DNA from: Bin80 sp965215475
GTDB lineage: Bacteria > Bacteroidota > Rhodothermia > Rhodothermales > Bin80
Assembly: GCA_965215475.1 (NCBI GenBank)
Contig: OZ244061.1
Span: 124,001 to 188,000, forward strand
Length of the DNA: 64,000 nucleotides
Reading direction: 5' to 3'
The translations under genes and the position numbers were made by a program. The first letter of the stretch is position 1; every line of letters starts with the position of its first letter. This document shows, one piece after another, positions 55,762 to 64,000 of this stretch. The notes under the pieces are model-generated. The model saw only the letters and a list, made by a program, of their open reading frames with translations, had not been told where the DNA came from and searched no databases.

Positions 55762-56655
55762 TCAAATATCTATATATTTCGAAGAAGATTCATCTGGACG
55801 AGCGTGAGCATATTTACTGGTCGTCGTAAGAGATTGATGTCCAAGGGATTCCTTTACCAGGTGAACGGGAGCTCCATGATCAAGGGCATGGGATGCATGG
55901 GCATGTCGGAGCCAGTGCGGAGATACATTCTGCTCGAATCCTGCGCTCTTCGCGGCATTTCGGACAATTCGCCAGATCTGTTGCCTCGACAATGCCCCTC
56001 CTTTACGTGATCGAAAAATAGGCTGATTGGGTTCGGTGGCTTCTACTTCCGATTTGAGTTCCATCAATTCCTTCCAAACCGAAGCGGGGACAACTAGTGT
56101 TCTCGTTTTGTTGCCTTTACCAAGAAGAGTAATCTGACCATGTTGGTTGTTCTTTCGTGCGATCGCAGCCCCCCAATAAAGCTGACTCAATTCTGATACA
56201 CGCGCCCCCGATGCATAGAACAGCTTCAGTAACACACGATTCCGAAGTGTGGTAGCTTGGTCAAGAATTTGTTGAATATCTGTTTCGGTTAAAATGCGTT
56301 CACTCAATTTTTCGGGGACATTGGGTAGGGTAACAGCTGCTCCCACATTGAAGAGTAAATATCCAATTCGATGAGCAAAGCTGAACAAGCTCTTGACCGC
56401 AGCCAGTTTACGGGCTTGAGTTGCGGGCAAGGTTCCTTTTTCTTTCAGATGATTGACCCAGTTCCAGAAGTGTTGTAGTTTGACTTCGCTTAATGGTAGA
56501 TCTACAAAGTCTACGAATTGCTCTACATCACGCACATAAGCTTCCTGAGAATGGGAGCTTTTCCCTTGAAGCCACAAATTAATGAGGTGCAAGTCATCAT
56601 TTGCCTGACTAGATCGTGGAGAATTGACCGGTACAATCATGGTAAATTCGATCAT
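55762..56655 (-). CDS. Tyrosine recombinase (XerC/D-like)
   Basis: 297 residues from the ATG at 56655. N-terminal SAM-like DNA-binding domain to about 110, catalytic domain after. The active-site set is complete: Arg152 (GARVSEL), Lys180 (LLGKGNKTR), His247, Arg250 (HWLRHAHASH), His273 (LGHQSLTTT) and nucleophile Tyr282. It could be the chromosomal Xer recombinase or belong to an integrated element. A dif-like palindrome lies about 1.5 kb away at 58126-58153. Confidence 0.93.
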   Translation of the reverse strand: MIEFTMIVPVNSPRSSQANDDLHLINLWLQGKSSHSQEAYVRDVEQFVDFVDLPLSEVKLQHFWNWVNHLKEKGTLPATQARKLAAVKSLFSFAHRIGYLLFNVGAAVTLPNVPEKLSERILTETDIQQILDQATTLRNRVLLKLFYASGARVSELSQLYWGAAIARKNNQHGQITLLGKGNKTRTLVVPASVWKELMELKSEVEATEPNQPIFRSRKGGALSRQQIWRIVRNAAKSAGFEQNVSPHWLRHAHASHALDHGAPVHLVKESLGHQSLTTTSKYAHARPDESSSKYIDI

Positions 56656-57007
56656 CAATTACAGTGCAACGAACCGCCAATTAACTATATGTAGATGTTC
56701 TTGCGTAACATCTCTCACCTGAGCGCAAACATTACTCTGAGAGTATCTCTCCTATCTGGCTCAGGAGTGATTTTGCAAGAGTCTCTGTGAATATACTCAT
56801 ATATATGTTGGAAAGGACACATGTATCGTAAGAAAACCGCTCACTCCCTTCAATACACAGAAACCCACCAAGTTACGCAGTGTTCTTCCATTGCTAAGAC
56901 AGGTTAACGCCTTATTGATTAGGATGGGATCGGGATGATCTATTCAGTGCGACCTTGAGATCACCCAGACACCAATTGATTTGATTAGTAAAGTTGGCTG
57001 TGTGCGA
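56656..57007. promoter_or_regulatory. Region upstream of the recombinase with nested inverted repeats
   Basis: TCACCTGAGC at 56715-56724 and GCTCAGGAGTGA at 56759-56770 form an imperfect inverted repeat (two extra bases on the right arm) around the palindrome ACTCTGAGAGT at 56734-56744. The set lies about 60 bases before the recombinase start and could be an operator or recombination site. No gene is seen. Confidence 0.4.
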
Positions 57008-57406
57008 CTACTGGTCTCGAGGCAGTATTAATTCTTCTCGAATCCATTCGGCCAACTCTTCTCTAGACATTTCCCCACGAGCAACGGCCGTAATGACATC
57101 TACCATAGCCTAGGTGTTCACCAGTACATCATATCCATTTTTTTGAATCAGCAATATTGCCAAATAAAGTGCTCTACGCTTGTTCCCATCTACAAATCCA
57201 TGGTTTGAAACAACACCATGAATTAGCGCAGAAACTTTGTCGTGAAGAATCTCAAAGTAACCATTGTATGGACGCGCCAAGGCCGAACGGACAGAGGGCT
57301 CGTTTAGGACTCCAGGTGCTCCACCATCGGTAAGAGCTTCATCATGGGCACGAATCGCATCTTCCCATGTAATTTGGTAATGATTTTTACAAATCTGCCA
57401 ACATCT
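57008..57406 (-). pseudogene. Decayed Fic/Doc (death-on-curing) toxin gene
   Basis: The frame encodes ITWEDAIRAHDEALTDGGAP, ALARPYNGYFEILHDKVSAL and HGFVDGNKRRALYLAILLI, the last being the Fic/Doc active-site motif HxFxDGNKR. It lacks a normal start codon: after an in-frame TGA at 57407-57409 no ATG, GTG or TTG precedes the conserved region. An in-frame TAG at 57110-57112 interrupts the C-terminal helices, after which AMVDVITAVARGEMSREELA continues to a second stop at 57008. It is probably inactive, although a truncated product with the catalytic motif could be made. Confidence 0.8.
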
Positions 57407-57582
57407 TCATGGCTTTCCTCCATTTAACCGAAGTCTCTTTGATGATTCTTTCAGAAATTGGGCATACTTTCAAACCTAATTCTTCGGTCATAGAGACTAC
57501 AGGTGCCGGAGTGCCATTTTGGGGAGGAGCTTCTTGGTTTTGTCCGGGCTCAATCGGTAAGTTGAGGAGTTTTAACTGTCAT
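57387..57582 (-). pseudogene. Possible remnant of the antitoxin gene paired with the Doc remnant
   Basis: Immediately upstream of the Doc remnant, and overlapping it by 20 bases, two short frames encode LLNLPIEPGQNQEAPPQN and then VCPISERIIKETSVKWRKAM, finishing KMLADL-stop. Several frame changes are needed to join them and the first ATG (57582) gives only MTVK before the frame breaks. The position fits an antitoxin gene, but I cannot name its family. Confidence 0.3.
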
Positions 57583-58502
57583 GACGATTAAAATTTTAAC
57601 CCCTTGATTAACTAGCTACACTTAAACTATAAAGGCACAATGCGGCACAGAATAACATAACATTTCAATCGTGCAATCGTTCCATAGACTTTCATAACAT
57701 ATACGCGATGTGTGCAGCTGGTCCTAGGTACAGAGATTTGAACGTGAGAATGAACATCTAATGAATAAAATAAATTGACAACGGGGCGAAATAGCACTCA
57801 TTTTTCCATTTAATAATCGTAATCGCCAAACAGGCTGACGTGACGTGCCTTCTTCGTTTCCGGGATCATAGATGTCGTTATCTTTTCGGTTATGAGAAGG
57901 ACCATGTATAGACGTGATCTAAGAATGTCGTAAACATGCGGAGCAATCTCTTGGAAAAGAAGAATGTAGTTTCTGCCCAACGAATGATTGATGTCCTGAA
58001 CCGTAACGACGATACATCTAGAATCCTGGAGAGAAGCGAAAGCTAACGGTGGGTTGACGATACCCAATCACGAGCCAAGAATAGAAGAGTGCAAATGCTC
58101 TTGTTTTAGCTCCTAGGACATCCCAATGTAACATAAGGTTAATTATGTTACATTGGAAATATTCTCCAAGATTGAGTTCGCAGGTTGATTTGCCGATTGA
58201 CCATGTGACTCGAATTCTCGTAATGACCATCCATCCTATCAGGCTTGGGATTGAAGGAATTCTCTATGGTGGGCTAAATTATCTGTGCTCTACCGATCGC
58301 ATGTAGATCAACGGATCGTTTGTAATTCGCTCCACAATACTTATCCGTCTTAGCGGGAATGGTTGCATGTAACGAGAGCCTAGTTCCTAAGAAGCATCAC
58401 ACGCATCGTATCTGAAGAGATTGCTAACCCAGAGTCGGCGGCAGAAGATATTTGAGTTCAGAGGATTTTTCGTATAGTTGCTGAACTATATTTCCGAAAA
58501 AA
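57583..58502. other. Long gene-poor region containing a dif-like palindrome
   Basis: Nine hundred bases without a convincing gene. Minus-strand frames at 57810-58067 (85 codons) and 58018-58230 (70 codons) are open but overlap each other and show no known family; they may be gene fragments. The region holds the palindrome described separately. Confidence 0.5.
58123..58156. other. Perfect palindrome with dif-like Xer site core
   Basis: CCAATGTAACATAA (58123-58136) and TTATGTTACATTGG (58143-58156) are exact inverted repeats around GGTTAA. The inner 28 bases divide as ATGTAACATAA, GGTTAA and TTATGTTACAT. The right 11-mer differs by one base from the E. coli XerD arm TTATGTTAAAT, the left 11-mer shares the CATAA end of XerC arms, and the spacer is six bases as in dif. 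No T tract follows, so a terminator is unlikely. Confidence 0.6.
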
Positions 58503-61424
58503 TCACTGTAATTTCGTCATTTTTCCTGTTGAAACGGACTGCCCTGATTGAGATGTTATAATCACTCGGTAGAGATATACGCCCGCAGGCCATTCTGATG
58601 TATCAATTTCATGAAACTGATCTGCCCCCCTACTGTTGGGGATCACGGTGGAAAAAGCCGTACGCCCTATAATGTCCACCACTTGAATATCTATTTCGGA
58701 GGCCTCTGGAAGATTAAACCATAGATTCGTATGGTCAACGAATGGGTTAGGATAATGCCCTACCATCACATCTTCGAAATCTAATATAGGGAGCTCTTCC
58801 ACATTAGTTGTTATTAAGGGCATGAATTTTTCCCCGCTACTCCAAACTCCGAATGGAGAAAATCCTTCGGCGATCGTTTTTCCTTTACCCGACAAAAGAA
58901 AGAAACCCTGTGTCTCTTCTGGAGATTGTGATAGATCAAGCTTATAGACTTGAATTTCTTGGTTAGTAGAACTCTGGGAGACCGCAATGTTGATCAATTT
59001 TCTCTCAAGTGAAAGAGCCCTACTATGACTTCCAAATCTCATTTCTAATGGACTATCAATAGTAGACGAGCTTGCAGCATCAAATACACGGAGAGTCACG
59101 TCACCAAGATCAGGTGCTCCGTGAATAGCGCGAATGGTCACATTATTGCCTGAATCTCCGCGTTCATCGTTATTGAGATCAATAACTGATAGTTTGTCTT
59201 CGCTTGACCTTTGGATAATCATCTGGTATTCTGTACCAGATTTTGGGGGAAATGTGTATGTATGTAGTGGATTGTTCGTGTTAACAGAATTAGCATCAAC
59301 AATATCGAATCTAATTTCTGTAGTCTTTAAGTTAACCTTGCGAGTTTGCTGAAATGAGAATCCCTCAATCAGTTTTTCTTCATCCAAGTAGACATCTACG
59401 ACATCGCCCTGAGAATTATGAATGAATAATACGGTAGGAGCACCAATGTCGTTGTCTTCAATCGTTACAAGTACTGGATCTGGTTTTTTTACATCTGCAA
59501 TAATCTCGGGTAAATCACCTAAGCTGATCGTAAGAGTTTCATTATCTTGATCGTCATCCTCTTTAGTGAGCAACCGAACCGTTGCGCTAAGCTCTGGGTT
59601 TCTATAGATGAGAAACTCTGTATGCGTGACCTCATAATCTTCTGATTCAGAGGTTCCATTTGTAATCATTAGTGGCACGATAACGTCCTTGTCTACTTCT
59701 TCGGATAATGACAGCACAATGTTTGCGATTTCTCCTTCCTTCACAGGATTGGGAACAACGTTCAATGAAAGATTAGGCACTGACATTATCTTGACAGAAA
59801 TATCCACATTAGAAAGCGCATTGTCAAATCCGCCTCCATCTGCTCTGAGAACAAGAGTTTCTGTGTCGCTCTCATTGGAATCTTCTGACGCACGAACAAT
59901 GATGAGTTGCCCTACCTCAAAGTTGAAGGGTGTGAAGACGATGGTTTCATGGCTGTATGTTAATCCAGGGGTAGTTAACTTTGAGAGTCTCACCGTCACA
60001 TCTGAGGTTGGTTGCTGTGATAGTGCGACAAGAAATATTCGGGATCCACCTGGTGGAACATTCAAAAAAGAAGGCTTTACACGAATCATTGCATCAGGCA
60101 AATCATCCTCTACTCCGGCAATCTGTACATCTAAAGATACACCGTCATAACCGCCATCGTTCGCTGCTAATGTGAGTTGATCTGAATCAGTTTCTGCATC
60201 ATTATCTTCGGAAAGGGTAATTTCTATCTTCTGACCTTGATCAAAGTCTGAAGGGGTAAAGGTGAGCGATTCGGGACTACGAGTAAAATCTGTATTCGCA
60301 AACATTGAGACTCTGACTGTCACATCAGAAATAGGCTTTTCCGAGAGCACAACTGTAAATGTTTCTTTTTCGCCCTCAGTAACAGATATCATTTCAGGGT
60401 CAATTTCTATACTCGGATCGTCTAAGTCAATGTTATCAACATTGATTGTAATCTGAGTGGAGAGTTCATCATAGCCTCCCCCACTAGAGGATAAGGTGAT
60501 GGATGCGCCAGTGAGATTGTTTGAATCATCGCCTACCTGTGCAGAGATGGTGACTGGCATGTCGGAATTATAGTTACTAGATGTAAATGTAATTTCTGTG
60601 GGACTAACCGAAATTTGATCTGGATGTGAAGACGAAAGATTAACAGTTACAGCCCCTGACGGTGGAGAAGAAAGCGTAACATCAACCGATTTACTTTGCC
60701 CTTCAACAATACTTAGAGCCTTGTTGGACACATTGATTGATTTTGTGCTCTGTAGTTCAAACACGAATGTGCCAACCGATCGTGTCTTTCCATTCACGAC
60801 AAAGGGAGCCTTCTCAATACGGCGTATTTTTTCTTTGGGTTGGGTGTCAGGATTACTTAAACTATAATTATCTCCATCTTCAGATCCCGCATCATATGCA
60901 AACAATTCTACTTCCATCTTGGGAAGCCATTCCCCCTTTTCATCCAGCAAATTCAACCCAGATACACCAATAAACCAGTCAGGACTAGGAGCCAACATAG
61001 ACGTAAGAGTTACAAGACTCCATCGAGAATCAATATCAAAGGTCATGGATGCCTTATTCGGAGAGGAGCTAATTGTAATTGACGGTCCACGAAGAACAGT
61101 TTTAGCACTCTGTCTAGATATGGCTGCTTCTACTTCACGTGAGAAGCCACCTGTGCTTCCCGTTTCGGCCATAGATTCAATACCAGATGTTGCGGTGCCG
61201 CCAACCTCCCAGAATGTCACTGATCCATTGTGAGTTCCTCCAATTAAGCTGGTAAAGTGGGGGTTTCTCCCCGTAGGAAAACGATCGGGATGAGTTTGGG
61301 GAGACCATGTGGCATCAAATGTTAGCTTATATTCGGCTAAGCTCTGAGCCGAAACCATCTGCACCAAAAAAAACGTACAGAAAATAAACGAACACAGTAT
61401 AAGAAAGTCGTGACGTATCTTCAT
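58503..61424 (-). CDS. Secreted surface protein: Spondin_N domain, Calx-beta-like repeats, DUF4397-like region, Type IX sorting domain
   Basis: 973 residues from the ATG at 61424, chosen because it gives a clean signal peptide (LILCSFIFCTFFLVQMVSAQ); an ATG further up would add 16 residues. A Spondin_N-like domain spans about 24-240 (YKLTFDATWSPQTHPDRFP, HFTSLIGGTHNG, PDWFIGVSGLNLLD, YDAGSEDGDNY). Then four or five Calx-beta-like repeats (LTFTPSDFDQGQKIEITLSE, LTLAANDGGYDGVS) to about 640, a DUF4397-like part (RAIHGAPDLGDVTLRVFD), and a C-terminal sorting domain (GHYPNPFVDHTNLWFNLPEA, IDIQVVDIIGRTAF, GVYLYRV). The sorting domain points to Type IX secretion and surface anchoring. The repeats resemble those of the giant protein at 37223. 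Confidence 0.9.
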   Translation of the reverse strand: MKIRHDFLILCSFIFCTFFLVQMVSAQSLAEYKLTFDATWSPQTHPDRFPTGRNPHFTSLIGGTHNGSVTFWEVGGTATSGIESMAETGSTGGFSREVEAAISRQSAKTVLRGPSITISSSPNKASMTFDIDSRWSLVTLTSMLAPSPDWFIGVSGLNLLDEKGEWLPKMEVELFAYDAGSEDGDNYSLSNPDTQPKEKIRRIEKAPFVVNGKTRSVGTFVFELQSTKSINVSNKALSIVEGQSKSVDVTLSSPPSGAVTVNLSSSHPDQISVSPTEITFTSSNYNSDMPVTISAQVGDDSNNLTGASITLSSSGGGYDELSTQITINVDNIDLDDPSIEIDPEMISVTEGEKETFTVVLSEKPISDVTVRVSMFANTDFTRSPESLTFTPSDFDQGQKIEITLSEDNDAETDSDQLTLAANDGGYDGVSLDVQIAGVEDDLPDAMIRVKPSFLNVPPGGSRIFLVALSQQPTSDVTVRLSKLTTPGLTYSHETIVFTPFNFEVGQLIIVRASEDSNESDTETLVLRADGGGFDNALSNVDISVKIMSVPNLSLNVVPNPVKEGEIANIVLSLSEEVDKDVIVPLMITNGTSESEDYEVTHTEFLIYRNPELSATVRLLTKEDDDQDNETLTISLGDLPEIIADVKKPDPVLVTIEDNDIGAPTVLFIHNSQGDVVDVYLDEEKLIEGFSFQQTRKVNLKTTEIRFDIVDANSVNTNNPLHTYTFPPKSGTEYQMIIQRSSEDKLSVIDLNNDERGDSGNNVTIRAIHGAPDLGDVTLRVFDAASSSTIDSPLEMRFGSHSRALSLERKLINIAVSQSSTNQEIQVYKLDLSQSPEETQGFFLLSGKGKTIAEGFSPFGVWSSGEKFMPLITTNVEELPILDFEDVMVGHYPNPFVDHTNLWFNLPEASEIDIQVVDIIGRTAFSTVIPNSRGADQFHEIDTSEWPAGVYLYRVIITSQSGQSVSTGKMTKLQ

Positions 61425-61870
61425 TGTAAGGTGATGGTGTAAATAAGTGAGGTACTCGCAAAACCTCTCCATTTTTAGAAAATTTTTCTCTGGGGTGTCT
61501 TCATGTACATTTCTTATAGTTTAAGTGGTTTTATTTAATAGAGACACCAGATTTGTAGAATATAACACTCAAAATGAATTATATTCCATTCAATGATTAT
61601 AGTTTTGGGTTTTACCATGAGTGGTTAGCGACAGGTCATTGCAAAACGAATTACTTTTATTGCTGTTATGAGTCCTCTTCATGTAAATTTGGCATGCAAC
61701 ATTCGCTTAACGCGCTGGGTAGAATTCATGTAAGGTGATTCCCCCTTTCTACAAGAATTTACGAGAATGAAAGTACGCAAAGACAGTATACAGTATACTT
61801 GGATGGGAACCAATACTTTATATCTGTGTATCTCTCCAGTGTAGGAAAATAATTAAGAGACTAGTTTATA
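61425..61870. promoter_or_regulatory. Divergent intergenic region with a short palindrome
   Basis: AT-rich gap between the divergent surface-protein and coiled-coil genes. At 61785-61799 AGTATAC and GTATACT are exact inverted repeats around a single A, 72 bases before the coiled-coil gene start, a possible operator. No gene is seen. Confidence 0.4.
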
Positions 61871-62800
61871 ATGGATGCAGAATTAACTCTATTTCACCTT
61901 GTCATAACTGGAGTCAGTACATTATTTCTTATCATTGCAACGCTTCTAGGTGTTTTTTTGCCATTGTTCAGAAGAAATGAGCAATCTATTGAACAGTTAC
62001 GGGCGGAGATAAATCAACTAGATGCAAAATATGACCGTTCGTTTGAACAGCTACGGGCGGATATAAATCAACTAGATGCAAAATATGACCGTTCGTTTGA
62101 ACAGCTACGGGCGGATATAAATCAACTAGATGCAAAATATGACCGTTCGTTTGAACAGCTACGGGCGGATATAAATCAACTGGATGCAAAAATTGACCGT
62201 TCGTCTGAACAGTTACGGGCGGATATAAATCAACTGGATGCAAAAATTGACCGTTCGTCTGAACAGTTACGGGCGGATATAAATCAGCGAGATGCAAAAT
62301 TTGAAAATTCGTCTGAACAGTTACGGGCGGATATAAATCAGCGAGATGCAAAATTTGAAAATTCGTTTGAACAGCTACGGGCGGATATAAATCAACTGGA
62401 TGCAAAAATTGACCGTTCGTCTGAACAGTTACGGGCGGATATAAATCAGCGAGATGCAAAATTTGAAAATTCGTTTGAACAGTTACGGGCGGATATAAAT
62501 CAACTGGATGCAAAAATTGACCGTTCGTCTGAACAGTTACGGGCGGATATAAATCAGCGAGATGCAAAATTTGAAAATTCGTTTGAACAGCTACGGGCGG
62601 ATATAAATCAACTGGATGCAAAAATTGACCGTTCGTCTGAACAGTTACGGGCGGATATAAATCAATTAGATGCAAAATTTGACCGCTTAAGTACTCAGCT
62701 CTATCATCTAAATGGCAAAACAAACCGCCTGATTGGGCACACGCTTGGGTTTGATAAACAGATGGAGATGGAGGAAGAAGGAGAAATGGAACAACTGTGA
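61871..62800 (+). CDS. Membrane-anchored coiled-coil protein built from 18-residue repeats
   Basis: 309 residues. An N-terminal transmembrane helix (about 8-32) is followed by 13 tandem copies of an 18-residue unit with consensus EQLRADINQLDAKIDRSS, variants RDAKFENSF and LDAKYDRSF, then a short charged tail ending in a Glu-rich stretch. The heptad-like spacing predicts a long parallel coiled coil rooted in the membrane. Function unknown; a tether, tip or receptor stalk is possible. Copy number of the repeat may vary. Confidence 0.85.
   Translation: MDAELTLFHLVITGVSTLFLIIATLLGVFLPLFRRNEQSIEQLRAEINQLDAKYDRSFEQLRADINQLDAKYDRSFEQLRADINQLDAKYDRSFEQLRADINQLDAKIDRSSEQLRADINQLDAKIDRSSEQLRADINQRDAKFENSSEQLRADINQRDAKFENSFEQLRADINQLDAKIDRSSEQLRADINQRDAKFENSFEQLRADINQLDAKIDRSSEQLRADINQRDAKFENSFEQLRADINQLDAKIDRSSEQLRADINQLDAKFDRLSTQLYHLNGKTNRLIGHTLGFDKQMEMEEEGEMEQL
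61991..62692 (+). repeat. Thirteen tandem 54-bp repeats
   Basis: Exactly 702 bases = 13 x 54, in frame. Units fall into three DNA types (KYDRSF, KIDRSS and KFENS variants) that alternate in the second half, suggesting growth by duplication of one or two units together. The minus strand is also open across the array, as an effect of repetition. Confidence 0.95.
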
Positions 62801-62969
62801 ATTGAGCCGTGAGTATTGCCGAATTTTGTTCATGAAAGTTGTTACGGTGACCTAAGAATCGCTTCGTTAACTATACAAAAGACACCGGTCAGAACCTCAC
62901 CTGGAATTACAAGATTGACAAGCTGCAGACATACCCCAATCATTCGTCAGGATTCTCAAAAGTAAGATT

Positions 62970-63317
62970 ATGTCTGAATTATCTGAAAATCATGTTCCTG
63001 AAATCACAGTTCAGGAACTAAAACAACTCATTGATCAGAATCAGCAACCGTTTCTCCTTGACGTTCGAGAGGAATGGGAATATTCTACCGTGAATTTGGG
63101 TGGCCATTTAATTCCTCTAAAACAATTATCTGATCGGCTGGATGAACTTGATCCCCACCGAGAAGATGACCTAATCATTGTTCATTGTCGTTCTGGTGGC
63201 CGATCAGCACAAGCGGTCAGATTCTTGCATGCCGTAGGACTAACCAATACAAAAAATCTGCGCGGAGGAACACTTGCATGGAGCAAAGAAATTGACCCAA
63301 GCTATCCTGCCTACTAG
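62970..63317 (+). CDS. Rhodanese-like sulfurtransferase domain protein
   Basis: 115 residues, a single rhodanese domain: FLLDVREEWEYSTVNLGGH near the start and active-site loop VHCRSGGRSA with catalytic Cys near residue 74, then LRGGTLAWSKEIDP. Small stand-alone rhodaneses carry persulfide sulfur for thio-modification or detoxification. It precedes miaA by 13 bases, and tRNA modification by MiaA/MiaB involves sulfur, so the pairing is suggestive. Confidence 0.93.
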   Translation: MSELSENHVPEITVQELKQLIDQNQQPFLLDVREEWEYSTVNLGGHLIPLKQLSDRLDELDPHREDDLIIVHCRSGGRSAQAVRFLHAVGLTNTKNLRGGTLAWSKEIDPSYPAY

Positions 63318-63330
63318 GGTTTCGTCTAGC

Positions 63331-64000
63331 TTGAAGCCCCCCATTCATGTAATTACCGGGCCCACGGCAACGGGGAAGACAATCATAGGCTTACGATTAG
63401 CTCGCGCATTGAATGGTGAGGTCATTTCTGCAGACAGCCGGCAGATTTATAAAGAGCTTACAATTGGTTCCGCAAAACCCACTACGAAAGAGTTATCCCA
63501 GATCCCCCATCACTTTATTAACGAATTAAGTCTAGGGGAGACATTTTCTGCTGGTTTATTTGCAGAACAGGCAGCTCTGCGCATTGATGAGATTCTCGCA
63601 CGTGGACGCGTTCCTATTGTAGTCGGCGGCTCTACGCTCTATCTCCATGCACTTGTACATGGCTTATCACCCGTGGTACCATCTGATCCCATTGTGCGAG
63701 AACGCATTGAGAAGCAACTTAAAGAACGGGGAAAAGAGAGCCTGTATGAGGAGCTAATGAGAAAAGATCCTCAGTCTGCACGTACAATGGACTCAACAAA
63801 AACATCCCGCATGATTCGTGCACTTGAGGTTTTTGAAATAACAGGGACACCTCTATCCTTTTTTCATGGCCCCCCTCCCTCCCCCGCCCATGAATTTTGT
63901 GTCACGGTCATGACTCTGGAACGTCCAACCCTATACAAGAGAATTGAACAGCGGGTGGATCGAATGCTGGATGAAGGACTTATTGAGGAAAATCGTCAGA
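63331..64000 (+). CDS. miaA: tRNA dimethylallyltransferase MiaA (3' end beyond the window)
   Basis: The first 223 codons are present. ITGPTATGKT at about residues 7-16 is the P-loop, followed by NGEVISADSRQIYKELTIGSAKP, the PHHFI motif and GGSTLYLHALVHGL, then TSRMIRALEVFEITGTPLS and DRMLDEGLIEE. MiaA adds a dimethylallyl group to A37 of tRNAs reading UNN codons. A TTG at 63331 is the likely start, 13 bases after the rhodanese stop; no ATG gives a complete P-loop region. Confidence 0.95.
   Translation, partial: MKPPIHVITGPTATGKTIIGLRLARALNGEVISADSRQIYKELTIGSAKPTTKELSQIPHHFINELSLGETFSAGLFAEQAALRIDEILARGRVPIVVGGSTLYLHALVHGLSPVVPSDPIVRERIEKQLKERGKESLYEELMRKDPQSARTMDSTKTSRMIRALEVFEITGTPLSFFHGPPPSPAHEFCVTVMTLERPTLYKRIEQRVDRMLDEGLIEENRQ

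Noticed and set aside
57810..58230. Two overlapping minus-strand frames of 85 and 70 codons
   Set aside because: They overlap each other, show no family resemblance, and the palindrome lies within the second. Treated as gene fragments or noncoding.
61986..62723. 245-codon open frame on the minus strand across the 54-bp repeats
   Set aside because: It exists only because the repeat unit lacks stops in that frame. The plus-strand protein has a membrane anchor and a coherent coiled coil.
1..64000. CRISPR arrays, rRNA and tRNA genes, and transposase genes
   Set aside because: Looked for and not seen. The only regularly spaced repeats are protein-coding ones.

Overview
The window looks like chromosome from a Bacteroidota-related (FCB group) bacterium, probably of the Rhodothermota/Balneolota type. 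The evidence is a Type IX-like C-terminal sorting domain on a large surface protein (58503-61424), several secreted LVIVD, DUF305, DUF1080, ThuA and Calx-beta-like proteins, many genes without an obvious Shine-Dalgarno sequence, and lipoproteins throughout. This assignment is inference; no rRNA or tRNA gene was seen.

Layout. 1-6217: tripartite RND efflux pump whose TolC component (cut by the window edge) carries an ABC-type substrate-binding domain. 6511-9871: HU-type protein, zinc-ribbon/TPR membrane protein, molybdate transporter modA-modB (no modC nearby) and a TPM-domain membrane protein. 9861-15936: very large outer-membrane protein, DUF305 protein and LVIVD protein, ending in two terminator hairpins. 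16071-18055: nucleoside symporter-like MFS protein and a secreted DUF1080 protein. 18253-28321 (minus): a periplasmic carbohydrate-oxidation cluster with PQQ dehydrogenase/cytochrome c, HAD phosphatase, SMP-30 lactonase, cytochrome c, a giant DUF1080-ThuA-sugar dehydrogenase fusion, an unknown helical protein, creatininase and a lipoprotein. 29057-34307 (plus): sugar porter, sodium:solute symporter and 7TM-HD (PgpH-like) phosphodiesterase. 34342-37001 (minus): amino-acid dehydrogenase-like protein and pruA.

37223-43107 holds a huge Calx-beta-like repeat/beta-barrel surface protein whose 5' end is split over three reading frames, one break lying in a C10/G10 tract. After a LolC/E-type permease (43947-45182) comes a defence-like island: a small unknown protein, a HEPN protein and a single-chain Type ISP restriction-modification enzyme. 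The last is split near its C-terminus by a G9 tract. Together these suggest phase-variable (contingency) loci, although homopolymer sequencing error is the competing explanation.

51797-55707: moaD-moaE, purC, a LacI-family regulator and an MsmX/UgpC-type ATPase. 55762-58502: tyrosine recombinase, a decayed Fic/Doc toxin module and a perfect 14-bp-arm palindrome whose core has the 11-6-11 layout and right-arm sequence of a Xer dif site. 58503-64000: Spondin_N/Calx-beta-like/sorting-domain surface protein, a membrane-anchored coiled-coil protein built from thirteen 54-bp repeats, a rhodanese and the 5' part of miaA.
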